This document shows positions 56,261-64,000 of a stretch of 64,000 nt of DNA, one piece after another. Source of the stretch: JALYYC01 sp963795805 (GTDB lineage Bacteria; Chloroflexota; Dormibacteria; CF-121). The stretch lies in the NCBI GenBank assembly GCA_963795805.1, contig CAWCIV010000004.1:1178001-1242000 (forward strand). Direction: 5' to 3'. Position numbers and translations under genes: made by a program. The stretch's first letter is position 1, and the number at the start of each line of letters is the position of its first letter. The notes beneath the pieces are model-generated. The model saw only the letters and a list, made by a program, of their open reading frames with translations, did not search any database and had not been told where the DNA came from.

Positions 56261-57786
56261 CTACTCAGTTAGTGACGTGCCGCCGGAGAACTGCGCAATC
56301 CGGAAAACGACGAATTCGGCCGGCTTCACCGGGGCGATGCCAATCTCAACGATGAGTTGCCCGGCGTCGATCGACTCGGACGTATTCAATTCGCCATCGC
56401 ACTTGACGTAGAACGCTTCGCTCGGCGAGGCGCCGAAGAGCGCGCCATCGCGCCAGACGCGAACCAGGAACGCGTTGATCGTGCGCTTGACCCGCTCCCA
56501 CAGCTTCATGTCATTCGGCTCGAAGACGACCCACTGGGTTCCCAGCAGGATCGACCCCTCGATGTAGTTGAACAAGCGCCGGACATTGATATACCGCCAT
56601 GCCGGGTCACTGGACAGGGTTCGAGCGCCCCAGACCCGGATGCCGCGGCCGGGGAAGGCCCGGATGACGTTGATCCCCTGCGGATTGAGGAGATCGTGCT
56701 CCGGCTTGGTCACCTGGAGTTCGAGCGAGATCGCGCCGCGAACGACTTCGTTGGCAGGCGCCTTGTGGACGCCGCGCGAGTCGTCGCTACGGGCCCAGAT
56801 GCCGGCCATGTGGCCGCTCGGCGGAACGAAATTGGCCTGGCCGGCCAGCGGGTCGAAGACCTTGACCCAGGGCCAGTAGAGCGTCGCGTACTTCGAGTCG
56901 TAGCCGGCCTTGTCCTGCGCGCCACTCGCGCACCTGCTGGGCATTGAGCCCGGGCGGTGCATCGAGGATGGCGACCCGATCGCCCATCAGCTCGCAGTGC
57001 GCGATCATCGCCAGCTGGACGGCCTTGACGCTGGTCGGCGTCGATCATGCCGCGCTGGTAGGCGGCCATCAGGTCGGGGACGCAAAGCATCGTCACGGTG
57101 TCGACGGCCTCGAGGCCGGCAAAGCCCGTGCGGTCGGACGAGTTGCCAACGTACTCATCGGGCGTAACGCGCGCGGGCATGGTGGCGCCGCCGCCCTGAA
57201 GCGTAACCTTGCCCGGGGCGGGGACCTTTTCCAGTGCGCCGGCGGTCCCGATCTCCTCGAGCTGGATCAGCTTCGAAGCCGTCTTGACGGCCGTGACGAC
57301 GTTGTTCTTGCCCTTGCGGCTGGTGACGTTGTCGTACTCTTCACGATCTTTGCCGCGCGTGACGATCAGCTTGAACGTGTCTTCACTGGGCTGCGAGGCC
57401 TCGGCGACTTCGACCTGGATGTCGTTGCCGGGCTGGCCACTGTCGAGGGCAAGGACGCGATAACCGGCAAGCGCCTTGTCTTTCGCGCTGGGCAGCTCGG
57501 CCTGAGCCGAGGGAGCGTGGCCGTCGGCGCCGATCCGGACGATGTAGCAGGAGCCGCCGCCGTTGAGGAAGTAGCCGTAAACGGAGTGCGCGAGGTACGA
57601 TCCCTCGAGGAATCCGCCGAACGTCTGCGCGTACTGGCTCCAGTTGGTGACAAGCGTCGGCTGGTTGACCGGGCCTTTCTCGGCCAGGCCTACGAACGCC
57701 GCCGTCGAGGTCCCGACGCCTTCAATCGGACGCGATCCGGCTTCGACCTCCTCGACGTAAACACCGGGCGACAGGTAATTGGGCAT
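56261..57786 (-). CDS. Contractile sheath protein (two frameshifts, eCIS)
   Basis: This is the tail sheath of the injection system (Afp2-4/T4 gp18 type). It begins NYLSPGVYVEEVEAGSRPIE at ATG 57786 after AGGAGG and ends at 56261. The frame shifts near 57032-57037 (...DADQR|KAVQLAMIAHCEL) and near 56928-56935 (...VREWR|AQDKAGYDSKYATL); the pieces join into one protein of about 509 aa. Each break is explained by loss of two bases from a CG/GC repeat (CGCGTC to CGTC, GCGCGC to GCGC), so the gene may be intact in the cell. Only one sheath gene is visible. Confidence 0.85.
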
Positions 57787-58007
57787 GGGCGATTCATCCT
57801 CCTGGTTGATTGCCGTCAGGTACTGGCCGAGCGTCGCATTGGACGGGTATTCGAACAAGAGACCTCGGGGCCAGTGAAGGGGTAAGCGCGCCTGCCCGAA
57901 GGGACAGCCTGTTGCGCCTGAGCTTGCCCCTTCAGGCAGCAGGTTGACCCCAACGACTGCCCTCGGGCGACTTGCTGGCGAGTTCGCCAGCGGCAAGGCT
58001 AGTGGCA
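57787..58007. promoter_or_regulatory. Divergent promoter region of the eCIS cluster
   Basis: This 221-base gap separates the minus-strand sheath operon from the plus-strand Pvc16/ATPase operon, so it should hold two back-to-back promoters. I see no strong sigma-70 boxes. There is an imperfect inverted repeat (GCCTG-CCC-GAAGGG at 57890-57903 with CCCTTCAGGC at 57928-57937), possibly an operator for the SARP-type regulator, but this is only a suggestion. Confidence 0.4.
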
Positions 58008-58826
58008 ATGATCCAGGACGTGGATGAGTCCCTGCGCGCCCTCGTCAAGCGCGATGCCCTGAATGGTTCGAAAGCCGACGTCGCCTTCGACGCGCCGAAC
58101 AAAGACTGGTCATCCCGGCGCAACACGCCGACGGTCGATTTATATCTCTATGACATTCGCGAGGACGTCGAGCAGCGTGAAGTCATGTGGCAGGACGTTC
58201 GCAATGACAACGGCCTGGTCACCGAGCGCCGACCGCCGCCCCGTCGATTCAAATTGTCCTACTTGGTGACGGCCTGGACGCAGCGTCCCGAGGACGAGCA
58301 CCGACTTTTATCGTCGTTGCTGAGCTGCTTTCTTCGCAACCCCGTGATGCCCGGTGATGTCATCAGTGGCTCGCTGACTGAAAGCAGGCAGCCGATCACC
58401 CTGAGCATTGCGCTGCCGCCACCACAAGATCGCTCAATCTCGGATGTCTGGTCCGCACTCGGCGGGGAGCTCAAACCGTCGCTGGATCTCGTCGTCAACG
58501 CGCCGATCGAAATTCGCGTCCGGGAGCCGGCGGGCCCGCCAGTCCTTGAAGAGCCGAAGATCACTGTCGCGCGGCCGGACGCCGATGCCGAGGCGCTGGC
58601 GAACCCTGCCGTCCGAGCGGCCAAGGGTCGTCGCGCGGCCGAGGCGCGCATCGCGGCCGCAAAGCCTGTGGGTGCCGCGCCCGATGGCGCCAAGCGCTCG
58701 GGTCGGCTGAAGCCAGGCGACGCGATCGAGCCTGCAACTCCGGCCGAGCAGGACGAGTCGATCAAGTCGGGCAAAGAGAATCAGCCCGGGCGCATCTTCC
58801 GGGTCCGCGGCGTCCCGCGCGGCTAA
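58008..58826 (+). CDS. DUF4255 Pvc16/Afp16-like tube terminator (eCIS)
   Basis: The 272-residue protein starts MIQDVDESLRALVKRDALNG and has the DUF4255 pattern (PTVDLYLYDIREDVEQREVM, PPPRRFKLSYLVTAWTQRPE). This is the N-terminal domain of Afp16/Pvc16, the cap that ends tube growth. The last 80 residues are Ala/Arg-rich and probably disordered. I chose ATG 58008; a GTG two codons earlier is possible. It is divergent from the sheath and co-directional with the ATPase, whose start lies four bases downstream. Confidence 0.87.
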   Translation: MIQDVDESLRALVKRDALNGSKADVAFDAPNKDWSSRRNTPTVDLYLYDIREDVEQREVMWQDVRNDNGLVTERRPPPRRFKLSYLVTAWTQRPEDEHRLLSSLLSCFLRNPVMPGDVISGSLTESRQPITLSIALPPPQDRSISDVWSALGGELKPSLDLVVNAPIEIRVREPAGPPVLEEPKITVARPDADAEALANPAVRAAKGRRAAEARIAAAKPVGAAPDGAKRSGRLKPGDAIEPATPAEQDESIKSGKENQPGRIFRVRGVPRG

Positions 58827-58830
58827 GCTC

Positions 58831-60930
58831 TTGGCTGCCGAGGTCCTGACCAGGTCGAAGGACGCATCGCTCGCGCACGTACTACGCCGGCTCGAGCTGA
58901 TCGAGGCTCGGGTCCGGGCCGCCGTCGCCCGCCGGCGTGCCAGCGATCCGGAGACCGACGATAGGTTTCGCGGGCTGTATATCTCGCCGGCCCATGTCGA
59001 CCGCATGCTGGCCGGCGACGCCGTGCCGCCCGCCCCGGACGACGCAACCGGCCAGGCACGGGAGGCGATCGAGCGCGACGCCGATGCCGCGGAGGCCGAA
59101 GGCACCGAGCTGCGCCTGCGAGAGCTCGCTCGCCGGTTTGACCTGACAGAAACAGACATCGAGTTATTGCTGATCGCGCTCGTTCCCGATGTGGACGTCA
59201 GGTTCGAGCGGCTGTACGGCTACTTGCAAGACGACGTCTCGAGACGCCGGGCGAGCATCGGGCTGGGGCTCGAGCTCTGCGGCGTGCAGGCAACCAGCGC
59301 TTTCGCTCGGAGCCGGCTCGCGTCGGGCGCGCCCCTGGTTGATCGCGGCCTGCTGCTGATCGAGGATTCCGACCGGCCGACGCTGACGCGTTCGCTGCGC
59401 GTCCCTGACCGGGTGACGGCACACTTGTTGGGCAGCGACTTGATCGACCCCTCGGTCGCGGCGCTCGTGTACCAACCGGAGGCCAGCGCGGCAAGCGGAA
59501 CCGCGCCGCTAGCTCGGTGGCTGTTCGAGCCCGGGTCGCGGCTGGCCTACGTCCGCGAACGGCCAGGGGCGTCCGGTGCATCCCTGGCGGCTGCGGCGCT
59601 CATGCAGGTCTCGCGACCCGGACTGGCTCATCGGCCTGCTTCGCTCCTGGCCCTCGACCTGGAGCGGCTGCGTCCCGACGATGATGTGCTTACCCTGGCG
59701 ATGCTGGTCGCTCGCGAGGCCGGGCTGACCGGCAGCACGATCGTCGCCGGGCCGGTGGAAACTCTGATCGCCAGGGGATTACCGGCGATGCGGGCCTTCG
59801 CCGAAATGCCGGCGCAGGTCATCCTCGTTGGCTCTCGCGGGTGGGACCCGGCCTGGGCACGCGATGTGCCGTTCCTCTGCGACGCGCCGGTTCCCGACGC
59901 GCTGCAGCGAGCCGAGCTCTGGCAGCAGAGTCTCGGTGGCGACCTCCTGGATGCGGCCGGGACGATGGCGCAGTTCAGGCTCACCGCCGACCAGGTACAT
60001 CGGGCCACACGCGCCGCCCGCATGGAAGCCCAGGCGAACGAGCGCTCGCTCGACGAAGAAACCCTCAAGTCCGGCGCGCGAGCGCAAAACGCGGCTGGGT
60101 TGGAGCGCCTGGCGCGCCGAATCCAGCCCGCCGTCAACTTCGATGATCTGGTTTTGCCGCCCGAGCCCCGCGAGCAGCTGCGTGAATTGCTGATCCGTGC
60201 GCGCTACCGGGACCGGGTGCTGGACATGTGGAAACTTGGCGGTCCGTCAAGCCGGCGCCGGGGTTTGACCGGGCTCTTCGCGGGACCGTCGGGCACCGGC
60301 AAGACGATGGCCGCCGAAGTCCTGGCCGGCGAGCTGGGACTGGATCTGTACACGGTCGACCTGGCGACGGTCGTGGACAAGTATGTCGGCGAGACGGAGA
60401 AAAACCTGGATCGAATCTTCGCCGAGTCCGAGCGAATCAACGGCGTGATTCTCTTTGACGAGGCCGACGCGCTTTTCGGCAAGCGCTCGGAAGTCAGCGA
60501 CGCGCATGACCGGTACGCGAACGTCGAAGTCGCGTACTTACTCCAACGCATGGAACTCTTCGACGGCATTGCGATCCTGGCGACGAACCTACGGGCCAAT
60601 CTCGACGAGGCGTTCACACGACGGCTGGACACCCTGGTGGATTTTCCAGAGCCGGAGGCCGAATATCGATACATGCTTTGGGAGCGCTGCCTGGGAACCG
60701 GGGTTCCGCGGGCGGCCGACCTGGACCTCGCGTTTCTCGCCGACGCGTTCAAGCTGTCTGGGGGCGCGATAAGAAACATCGTGGTCGCTGCCGCCTACGC
60801 GGCCGCCGAATCCGACCGGGAAATTACGATGCGCGATCTGGTGCGAGCCACGCAACGCGAGTACTTAAAGCTAGGCCGTCTGTGCGTCGAGTCAGAATTC
60901 GGCGAGTATTACGAGCTGCTGAAGAATTGA
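58831..60930 (+). CDS. AAA+ ATPase (Afp15-like, eCIS)
   Basis: The 699-residue ATPase has a Walker A (FAGPSGTGKTMAAEVLAGEL, near residue 487), Walker B (GVILFDEADALFGKR, near 540) and a sensor/arginine finger region (ILATNLRANLDEAFTRRLDT). The N-terminal 450 residues are a helical, weakly similar part as usual in Afp15/Pvc15. These ATPases are thought to help assembly or unloading of the tail particle. The start is TTG 58831, directly after the DUF4255 gene. The end is ten bases from the DUF4157 gene, so the three are one operon. Confidence 0.9.
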   Translation: MAAEVLTRSKDASLAHVLRRLELIEARVRAAVARRRASDPETDDRFRGLYISPAHVDRMLAGDAVPPAPDDATGQAREAIERDADAAEAEGTELRLRELARRFDLTETDIELLLIALVPDVDVRFERLYGYLQDDVSRRRASIGLGLELCGVQATSAFARSRLASGAPLVDRGLLLIEDSDRPTLTRSLRVPDRVTAHLLGSDLIDPSVAALVYQPEASAASGTAPLARWLFEPGSRLAYVRERPGASGASLAAAALMQVSRPGLAHRPASLLALDLERLRPDDDVLTLAMLVAREAGLTGSTIVAGPVETLIARGLPAMRAFAEMPAQVILVGSRGWDPAWARDVPFLCDAPVPDALQRAELWQQSLGGDLLDAAGTMAQFRLTADQVHRATRAARMEAQANERSLDEETLKSGARAQNAAGLERLARRIQPAVNFDDLVLPPEPREQLRELLIRARYRDRVLDMWKLGGPSSRRRGLTGLFAGPSGTGKTMAAEVLAGELGLDLYTVDLATVVDKYVGETEKNLDRIFAESERINGVILFDEADALFGKRSEVSDAHDRYANVEVAYLLQRMELFDGIAILATNLRANLDEAFTRRLDTLVDFPEPEAEYRYMLWERCLGTGVPRAADLDLAFLADAFKLSGGAIRNIVVAAAYAAAESDREITMRDLVRATQREYLKLGRLCVESEFGEYYELLKN

Positions 60931-60940
60931 GGAGGAAGTC

Positions 60941-61741
60941 ATGACGATGGAAGATCGCGAATTTCTAACGCCGCCGGCGGTTCGCAGCGAGACCAAACCG
61001 AAGACGGACGCTCCGATGGCCGGCATCCTCGGCCTCCAGCGTGCCGCGGGCAACGCGAGCGTCAGCCGGATGCTGACTGAGGAGGACGACAAGTCGCCAG
61101 TGAAAGACTTGCTGGCCTCGAGCTCGGGCCAGCCGCTGGATCGCGACACGCAGGCACTGATGCAGAGCCGGCTTGGCCATGATTTCAGCGACGTCCGGGT
61201 CCACGCCGACAGCCAGGCCACGGAGTCGGCGAAGGCCGTGAATGCGCACGCGTACACCGTCGGCACGAACGTGGTGTTCCAGAGCGACAAGTACTCGCCC
61301 GGCACGGAGCCCGGAAACAAGATCCTGGCCCATGAGCTGACGCACGTGGTGCAACAGAAGGCCGGGCCGGTTGACGGGACGCCCGCGCCCGGCGGCATCA
61401 GCGTGAGCCATCCGTCGGATCCGTTCGAGCAAGCAGCGGAACGCAACGCCGAACAGGCCATGTCCAGCAACGCGGCGCCGATGGCCGCGGTCGCAGCCCC
61501 GGCCGCGGCACCGGTACAACGCGCAGGCGAGGACGACGAAAAGCAGATTCAGATGTCAACGATCCAGCGCGAAGAAGACGATGAGGAGGTCCAGCCGTCA
61601 GCCATCCAGCGCGAAGAAGACGATGAGGAGGTCCAGCCGTCAGCCATCCAGCGCGAAGAAGACGATGAGGAGGTCCAGCCGTCAGCCATCCAGACATTAG
61701 CAATCCAACGGGAGGCCGACGAGGAAGAGCAAGAGGCTTAG
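60941..61741 (+). CDS. DUF4157 cargo/core-domain protein with acidic QR repeats (eCIS)
   Basis: The 266-residue protein carries an N-terminal LQRAAGNASVSRML motif (residues 32-45), typical of eCIS-associated proteins. The DUF4157 domain (LGHDFSDVRVHAD at 78-90, HELTHVVQQ at 131-139) has an HExxH metal-binding-like motif. The C-terminal 75 residues repeat an acidic unit (IQREEDDEEVQPSA) and end acidic. DUF4157 proteins are often packed into or encoded beside these particles and carry toxins; here no extra toxin domain is fused. A good ribosome-binding site (GAGGAGG) precedes ATG 60941. It could be an adaptor, a metallopeptidase or a truncated effector. Confidence 0.85.
   Translation: MTMEDREFLTPPAVRSETKPKTDAPMAGILGLQRAAGNASVSRMLTEEDDKSPVKDLLASSSGQPLDRDTQALMQSRLGHDFSDVRVHADSQATESAKAVNAHAYTVGTNVVFQSDKYSPGTEPGNKILAHELTHVVQQKAGPVDGTPAPGGISVSHPSDPFEQAAERNAEQAMSSNAAPMAAVAAPAAAPVQRAGEDDEKQIQMSTIQREEDDEEVQPSAIQREEDDEEVQPSAIQREEDDEEVQPSAIQTLAIQREADEEEQEA
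61562..61687 (+). repeat. Tandem 42-base coding repeat (3 copies)
   Basis: Three nearly identical 42-base units begin at 61562, 61604 and 61646, coding for the 14-residue unit IQREEDDEEVQPSA. Identity between units is very high, so the repeat expanded recently. It lies in the acidic C-terminal tail of the DUF4157 protein, and copy number may vary among strains. Confidence 0.85.
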
Positions 61742-61798
61742 TTCCCCAGCCGCGGTGGGCCATCAGCCCAGCTAGCCGACCGACCGGAGCCTTGGCGT

Positions 61799-61830
61799 AG
61801 GCCCGGAGTCTGGTTAGGCCGACCGGGCCT
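61799..61830. terminator. Inverted repeat between convergent genes, possible terminator
   Basis: Arms AGGCCCGG (61799-61806) and CCGGGCCT (61823-61830) are perfectly complementary with a 16-base loop, located where the DUF4157 gene and the HNH gene converge. The right arm overlaps the last codons of the HNH gene. No T-run follows, so it could be a weak bidirectional terminator or just chance in GC-rich DNA. Confidence 0.35.
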
Positions 61831-63037
61831 GTGCCTCGACGCTCCGGTGTGGCGGAGTCAACGCCCATCGGCCGCCCGGTTCTTGTCGTAACTCGAAGCC
61901 GCCCTCGTGGACCATTCGGTGATGTCGCCGACATAGGAGCACCAGGTTAGTCATCGTTGTCTGACCGCCGTGCATCCAGTGCGTGAGGTGGTGCGCGTCG
62001 GTCCAATCCGGGGGACGCCCGCAACCGGGAGCCACGCAGCCGCGGTCGCGCGCCGCCAGCGCTCGGCGTGTCGCCGGCGGGATGGTCCGCGTTGCGCGGC
62101 TGATCTCGGCATCGAGCTCGCCCCGGGCAAGGATTCGCGTCAGCGCTGTGTCGCAAGCAATACGACGGACCGTCTCAGCCGGAACGGGCACGCCCGACTC
62201 GAGTTCGCCGGCCGGTGAGCCACTCGTACCGGCCAGGGTGTCGACGCTCGCCCGTATGACCAGCTGCGGGCGAGGGCCTGCGCCATCGGTCGATTTGGAG
62301 CCCGGGCGGTAGCACAGCTCGATCAGGGCATCGGCGCACCGCTGGCCGGGGTTTCGATCGTCGTCCTTCGAAGGAGGCATCAGGCGATTCAGGGCGGTGC
62401 GCAGCGTCGCGCCACCTTCGGCGTCAAGCAAGCCGTCGAGGCGCACAAAGCCGTCGACTGGCTCGCTCACGTGGAAGTAGCGGCGAGCATAGGCCCGGTT
62501 TGTCTCGGCCAGGGCGGCGGCCGCATCGGTGCGGTGCTCCAGTTGCTTGGCGTGGTTGTTGAACTGGGTGGGATCCATCGCCTCGGCAGCCTTCAAGAGG
62601 GCGGTCTCTTCGCGGCGAACGACGGCCGTCCCGATATGTTCCGCGGTCCATGCCATGACGGCGACATGCTGGTACCCGACCTCGCCGCTGGCGAGCGCCT
62701 TTTGTGTCTCCGGCAATTTCTCCAGCTGGCGACTGACTGTGACCCGCTCAGCCGCAGCCTTGCCGGAGAGTTTGCATTTCCACCGGAGCCAGCCCACGAC
62801 GTCGAGGGCGCCATCGGCGGCATACTCTCCCGACTTATCGAAACGCCGCAAGCCCTGCGCGAATTCCCCTTCAAGCGGGTCAATCCCCGCCTCGCGCATT
62901 CCGATCAGGCCCTCGGCCAGCTCAGCGTCGTCTGCGGAGTTCCGCCACTCCGACCACAGTTTCACGACCGCCCGCGTCTCCGCGATCGGAGGTCCAGGAC
63001 GAGCACCTGACGCGGTCATGGTCCCATCGTGACGCAT
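61814..63037 (-). CDS. DUF222 and HNH endonuclease domain protein (13E12 type)
   Basis: The 407-residue product has the DUF222 domain (around RRFDKSGEYAADGALDVVGW, then AAERVTVSRQLEKLPETQKA) and a C-terminal HNH nuclease with CVAPGCGRPPDWTDAHH, HLTHWMHGGQTTMTNLVLLC and RRHHRMVHEGG. These are multi-copy repetitive genes of actinobacteria and relatives; their role is unclear, and transposon-like spread is suspected. The ATG is 63037 or 63019. A 10-base palindrome (GACAGCTGTC, 63045-63054) lies just upstream. The gene separates the injection cluster from the toxin remnant. Confidence 0.88.
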   Translation of the reverse strand: MRHDGTMTASGARPGPPIAETRAVVKLWSEWRNSADDAELAEGLIGMREAGIDPLEGEFAQGLRRFDKSGEYAADGALDVVGWLRWKCKLSGKAAAERVTVSRQLEKLPETQKALASGEVGYQHVAVMAWTAEHIGTAVVRREETALLKAAEAMDPTQFNNHAKQLEHRTDAAAALAETNRAYARRYFHVSEPVDGFVRLDGLLDAEGGATLRTALNRLMPPSKDDDRNPGQRCADALIELCYRPGSKSTDGAGPRPQLVIRASVDTLAGTSGSPAGELESGVPVPAETVRRIACDTALTRILARGELDAEISRATRTIPPATRRALAARDRGCVAPGCGRPPDWTDAHHLTHWMHGGQTTMTNLVLLCRRHHRMVHEGGFELRQEPGGRWALTPPHRSVEAQARSA

Positions 63038-63084
63038 GCGTTGTGACAGCTGTCTGTCAAAGCTTTCCAGTTGAGTTTCGCGGT

Positions 63085-63316
63085 CTAAAGGTCTGCTGAA
63101 TCTTGCTTAAAGATCCCACGGAAGGGCGGGTCGGGCGCAACCAGTCGCCAGGTTTCCTCCGTTGGTCCGCACTTGTACCAATGCTCGTCCCAGAGGTGTG
63201 CTCCCGCTGTACGGTCGCGCAACAGGCACGTGCATCCACTGACACCCGATTTGACCAGCTCGTTAAGCGAACTCAATAAGCTGCTCGTAGTCAGCAAAAG
63301 AATCGAAAGCGGTCAT
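63085..63316 (-). pseudogene. Immunity-like small protein (frameshifted)
   Basis: Two overlapping minus-strand frames join into a protein of 77 residues. The first frame has ATG 63316 and MTAFDSFADYEQLIEFA. The second has LNELVKSGVSGCTCLLRDRT, HLWDEHWYKCGPTEETWRLV and APDPPFRGIFKQ. A two-base loss from a GCGC stretch (TTCGC[GC]TTAACG) would explain the break. Trp, Cys and charged pairs make it plausible as a small immunity protein, and it follows the toxin remnant directly. I do not know the family. It may be whole in the cell if the break is a sequencing error. Confidence 0.5.
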
Positions 63317-63349
63317 ACGGCGTCCCAACTGCACACGATCAGATCTCAT

Positions 63350-64000
63350 TCATTCAACCTCCCAGGATGGGTCGATGCGAAGCACGAATACTTGGCTTCC
63401 CCCGCCCAAGCAGATCCCATGCTCGCTTAGCTGTCGCGGCAGCTGCGCCTTCGAAAATCGTTTCCCCGGGAGGCACACGGATGTGGGCCACTTAGCGTGG
63501 CCTCGTTGTTGAACGACTGAAGCAATGCCGCAGTCGATTTTCGACTTGCAGCGGCCCGGACGGCTCGGATCGTCGTCCAATAGGCGCCCGAATCTCCTGG
63601 CGGGATCGCTATATGACGCGATATAGGTCGATTGGTGCGCCGAGCTTTCTCTCCGTGTACGATGCCGAACGGAATGTAGCACCAACCTCGAGGACTCGAA
63701 ATGGACCTGGATTAATCGGTCCATGTCGATCGCTGACGGTGCCATCTGGTTCGACAGCGGTGAACCGGCGAGCTCCGGCGAACTCGTGGCCTGGGCGAGT
63801 GCGCTCGGTGCCGTACTGGATCTGCGGATGAGTCTCTCGGAGCCTTTCCGGATTAGGTTCCTTGTGCCCTTTCCAAAAAGCCAGCTGTAGCTCGGCCGGC
63901 CTGACCCAGCTTCTTGCCGACCCCTTTGCGCCAGCTTGCCGACGCCACGACCGACGCCGGCCAGGCGGGCGCCGATCCTTTGTGCCAGCGAGCGGATTTT
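63350..64000 (-). pseudogene. Remnant of a polymorphic-toxin C-terminal domain (multiple frameshifts)
   Basis: On the minus strand, protein-like pieces in all three frames follow each other in an order consistent with one toxin: THPQIQYGTERTRPGHEFAG, GTVSDRHGPINPGPFRVLEV, SASYTERKLGAPIDLYRV, SDPARRFGR, YWTT, PSGPLQ, SFNNEAT, VAHIRVPPGETIFEGAAAA and LGGGSQVFVLRIDPSWEVE. The last two are like the ends of many RHS- or polymorphic-type toxin domains. At least eight small shifts are needed, most explained by two-base losses in CGCG stretches. It runs off the window edge, so the N-terminus and delivery signal are unseen. Decay or low sequence quality at a contig end are the two explanations. Confidence 0.6.

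Noticed and set aside
61562..61687. CRISPR-like direct repeats
   Set aside because: The repeats are contiguous, in-frame and code for an acidic peptide; there are no spacers.
63723..63890. Plus-strand 55-codon frame near the right end
   Set aside because: It lies antisense to the stronger toxin-like pieces on the minus strand and has no ribosome-binding site or family.

Overview
The window is high-GC bacterial DNA. It has tightly overlapping genes, many GTG and TTG starts, some apparently leaderless starts, and a DUF222/HNH (13E12-type) gene. This fits a Gram-positive-like or Chloroflexota/Dormibacterota-type soil lineage better than a proteobacterium. No rRNA or marker gene settles the taxonomy, so that placement is inference.

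Left part (1-9.8 kb): small detoxification and sensing genes. An ArsR repressor with its own operator drives a VOC and an SRPBCC protein. Next to them is an OsmC-family peroxidase gene in which an in-frame TGA replaces the conserved second cysteine. A bacterial SECIS-like hairpin follows the TGA, so this is a candidate selenoprotein. Then come an AraC/VOC pair, a CPBP membrane protease, a coiled-coil double-receiver protein and an HD-GYP/GAF/GGDEF c-di-GMP enzyme. From 10.0 to 18.7 kb lies a giant exported repeat protein (beta-helix modules, FN3 domains, a third repeat type) with one frameshift.

Middle part (19.9-34.8 kb): a complete 14-gene complex I operon, nuoA to nuoN, translationally coupled throughout, followed by resB. 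nuoI carries a one-base deletion. From 34.8 to 40.2 kb there are two successive TadE-TadE-TadG pseudopilin modules, then an EamA transporter and a tRNA-Arg(UCU).

Right part (41.5-61.7 kb): an extracellular contractile injection system (eCIS, phage-tail-like). A MalT/SARP-type regulator precedes it. The minus-strand operon runs from the sheath through two tube proteins, a chaperone-like protein, a DUF6760-like protein, a long disordered protein with repeated QR motifs, LysM tail protein, VgrG spike, PAAR-like tip, gp25, baseplate J and a tail protein I-like protein. It ends with a zinc-ribbon/membrane/discoidin-like protein and an SPFH protein. Divergently, a Pvc16-like (DUF4255) protein, an AAA+ ATPase and a DUF4157 cargo-type protein are encoded. 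I see no tape-measure or tail-fibre gene. At the right edge a DUF222/HNH gene is followed by a heavily frameshifted toxin and immunity remnant.

The frameshifts in the window (adhesin, nuoI, sheath twice, toxin/immunity) mostly look like loss of one CG unit from a CGCG or GCGC stretch, or of one base from a homopolymer. This looks more like a sequencing or assembly artefact than real decay, but reads are needed to decide.
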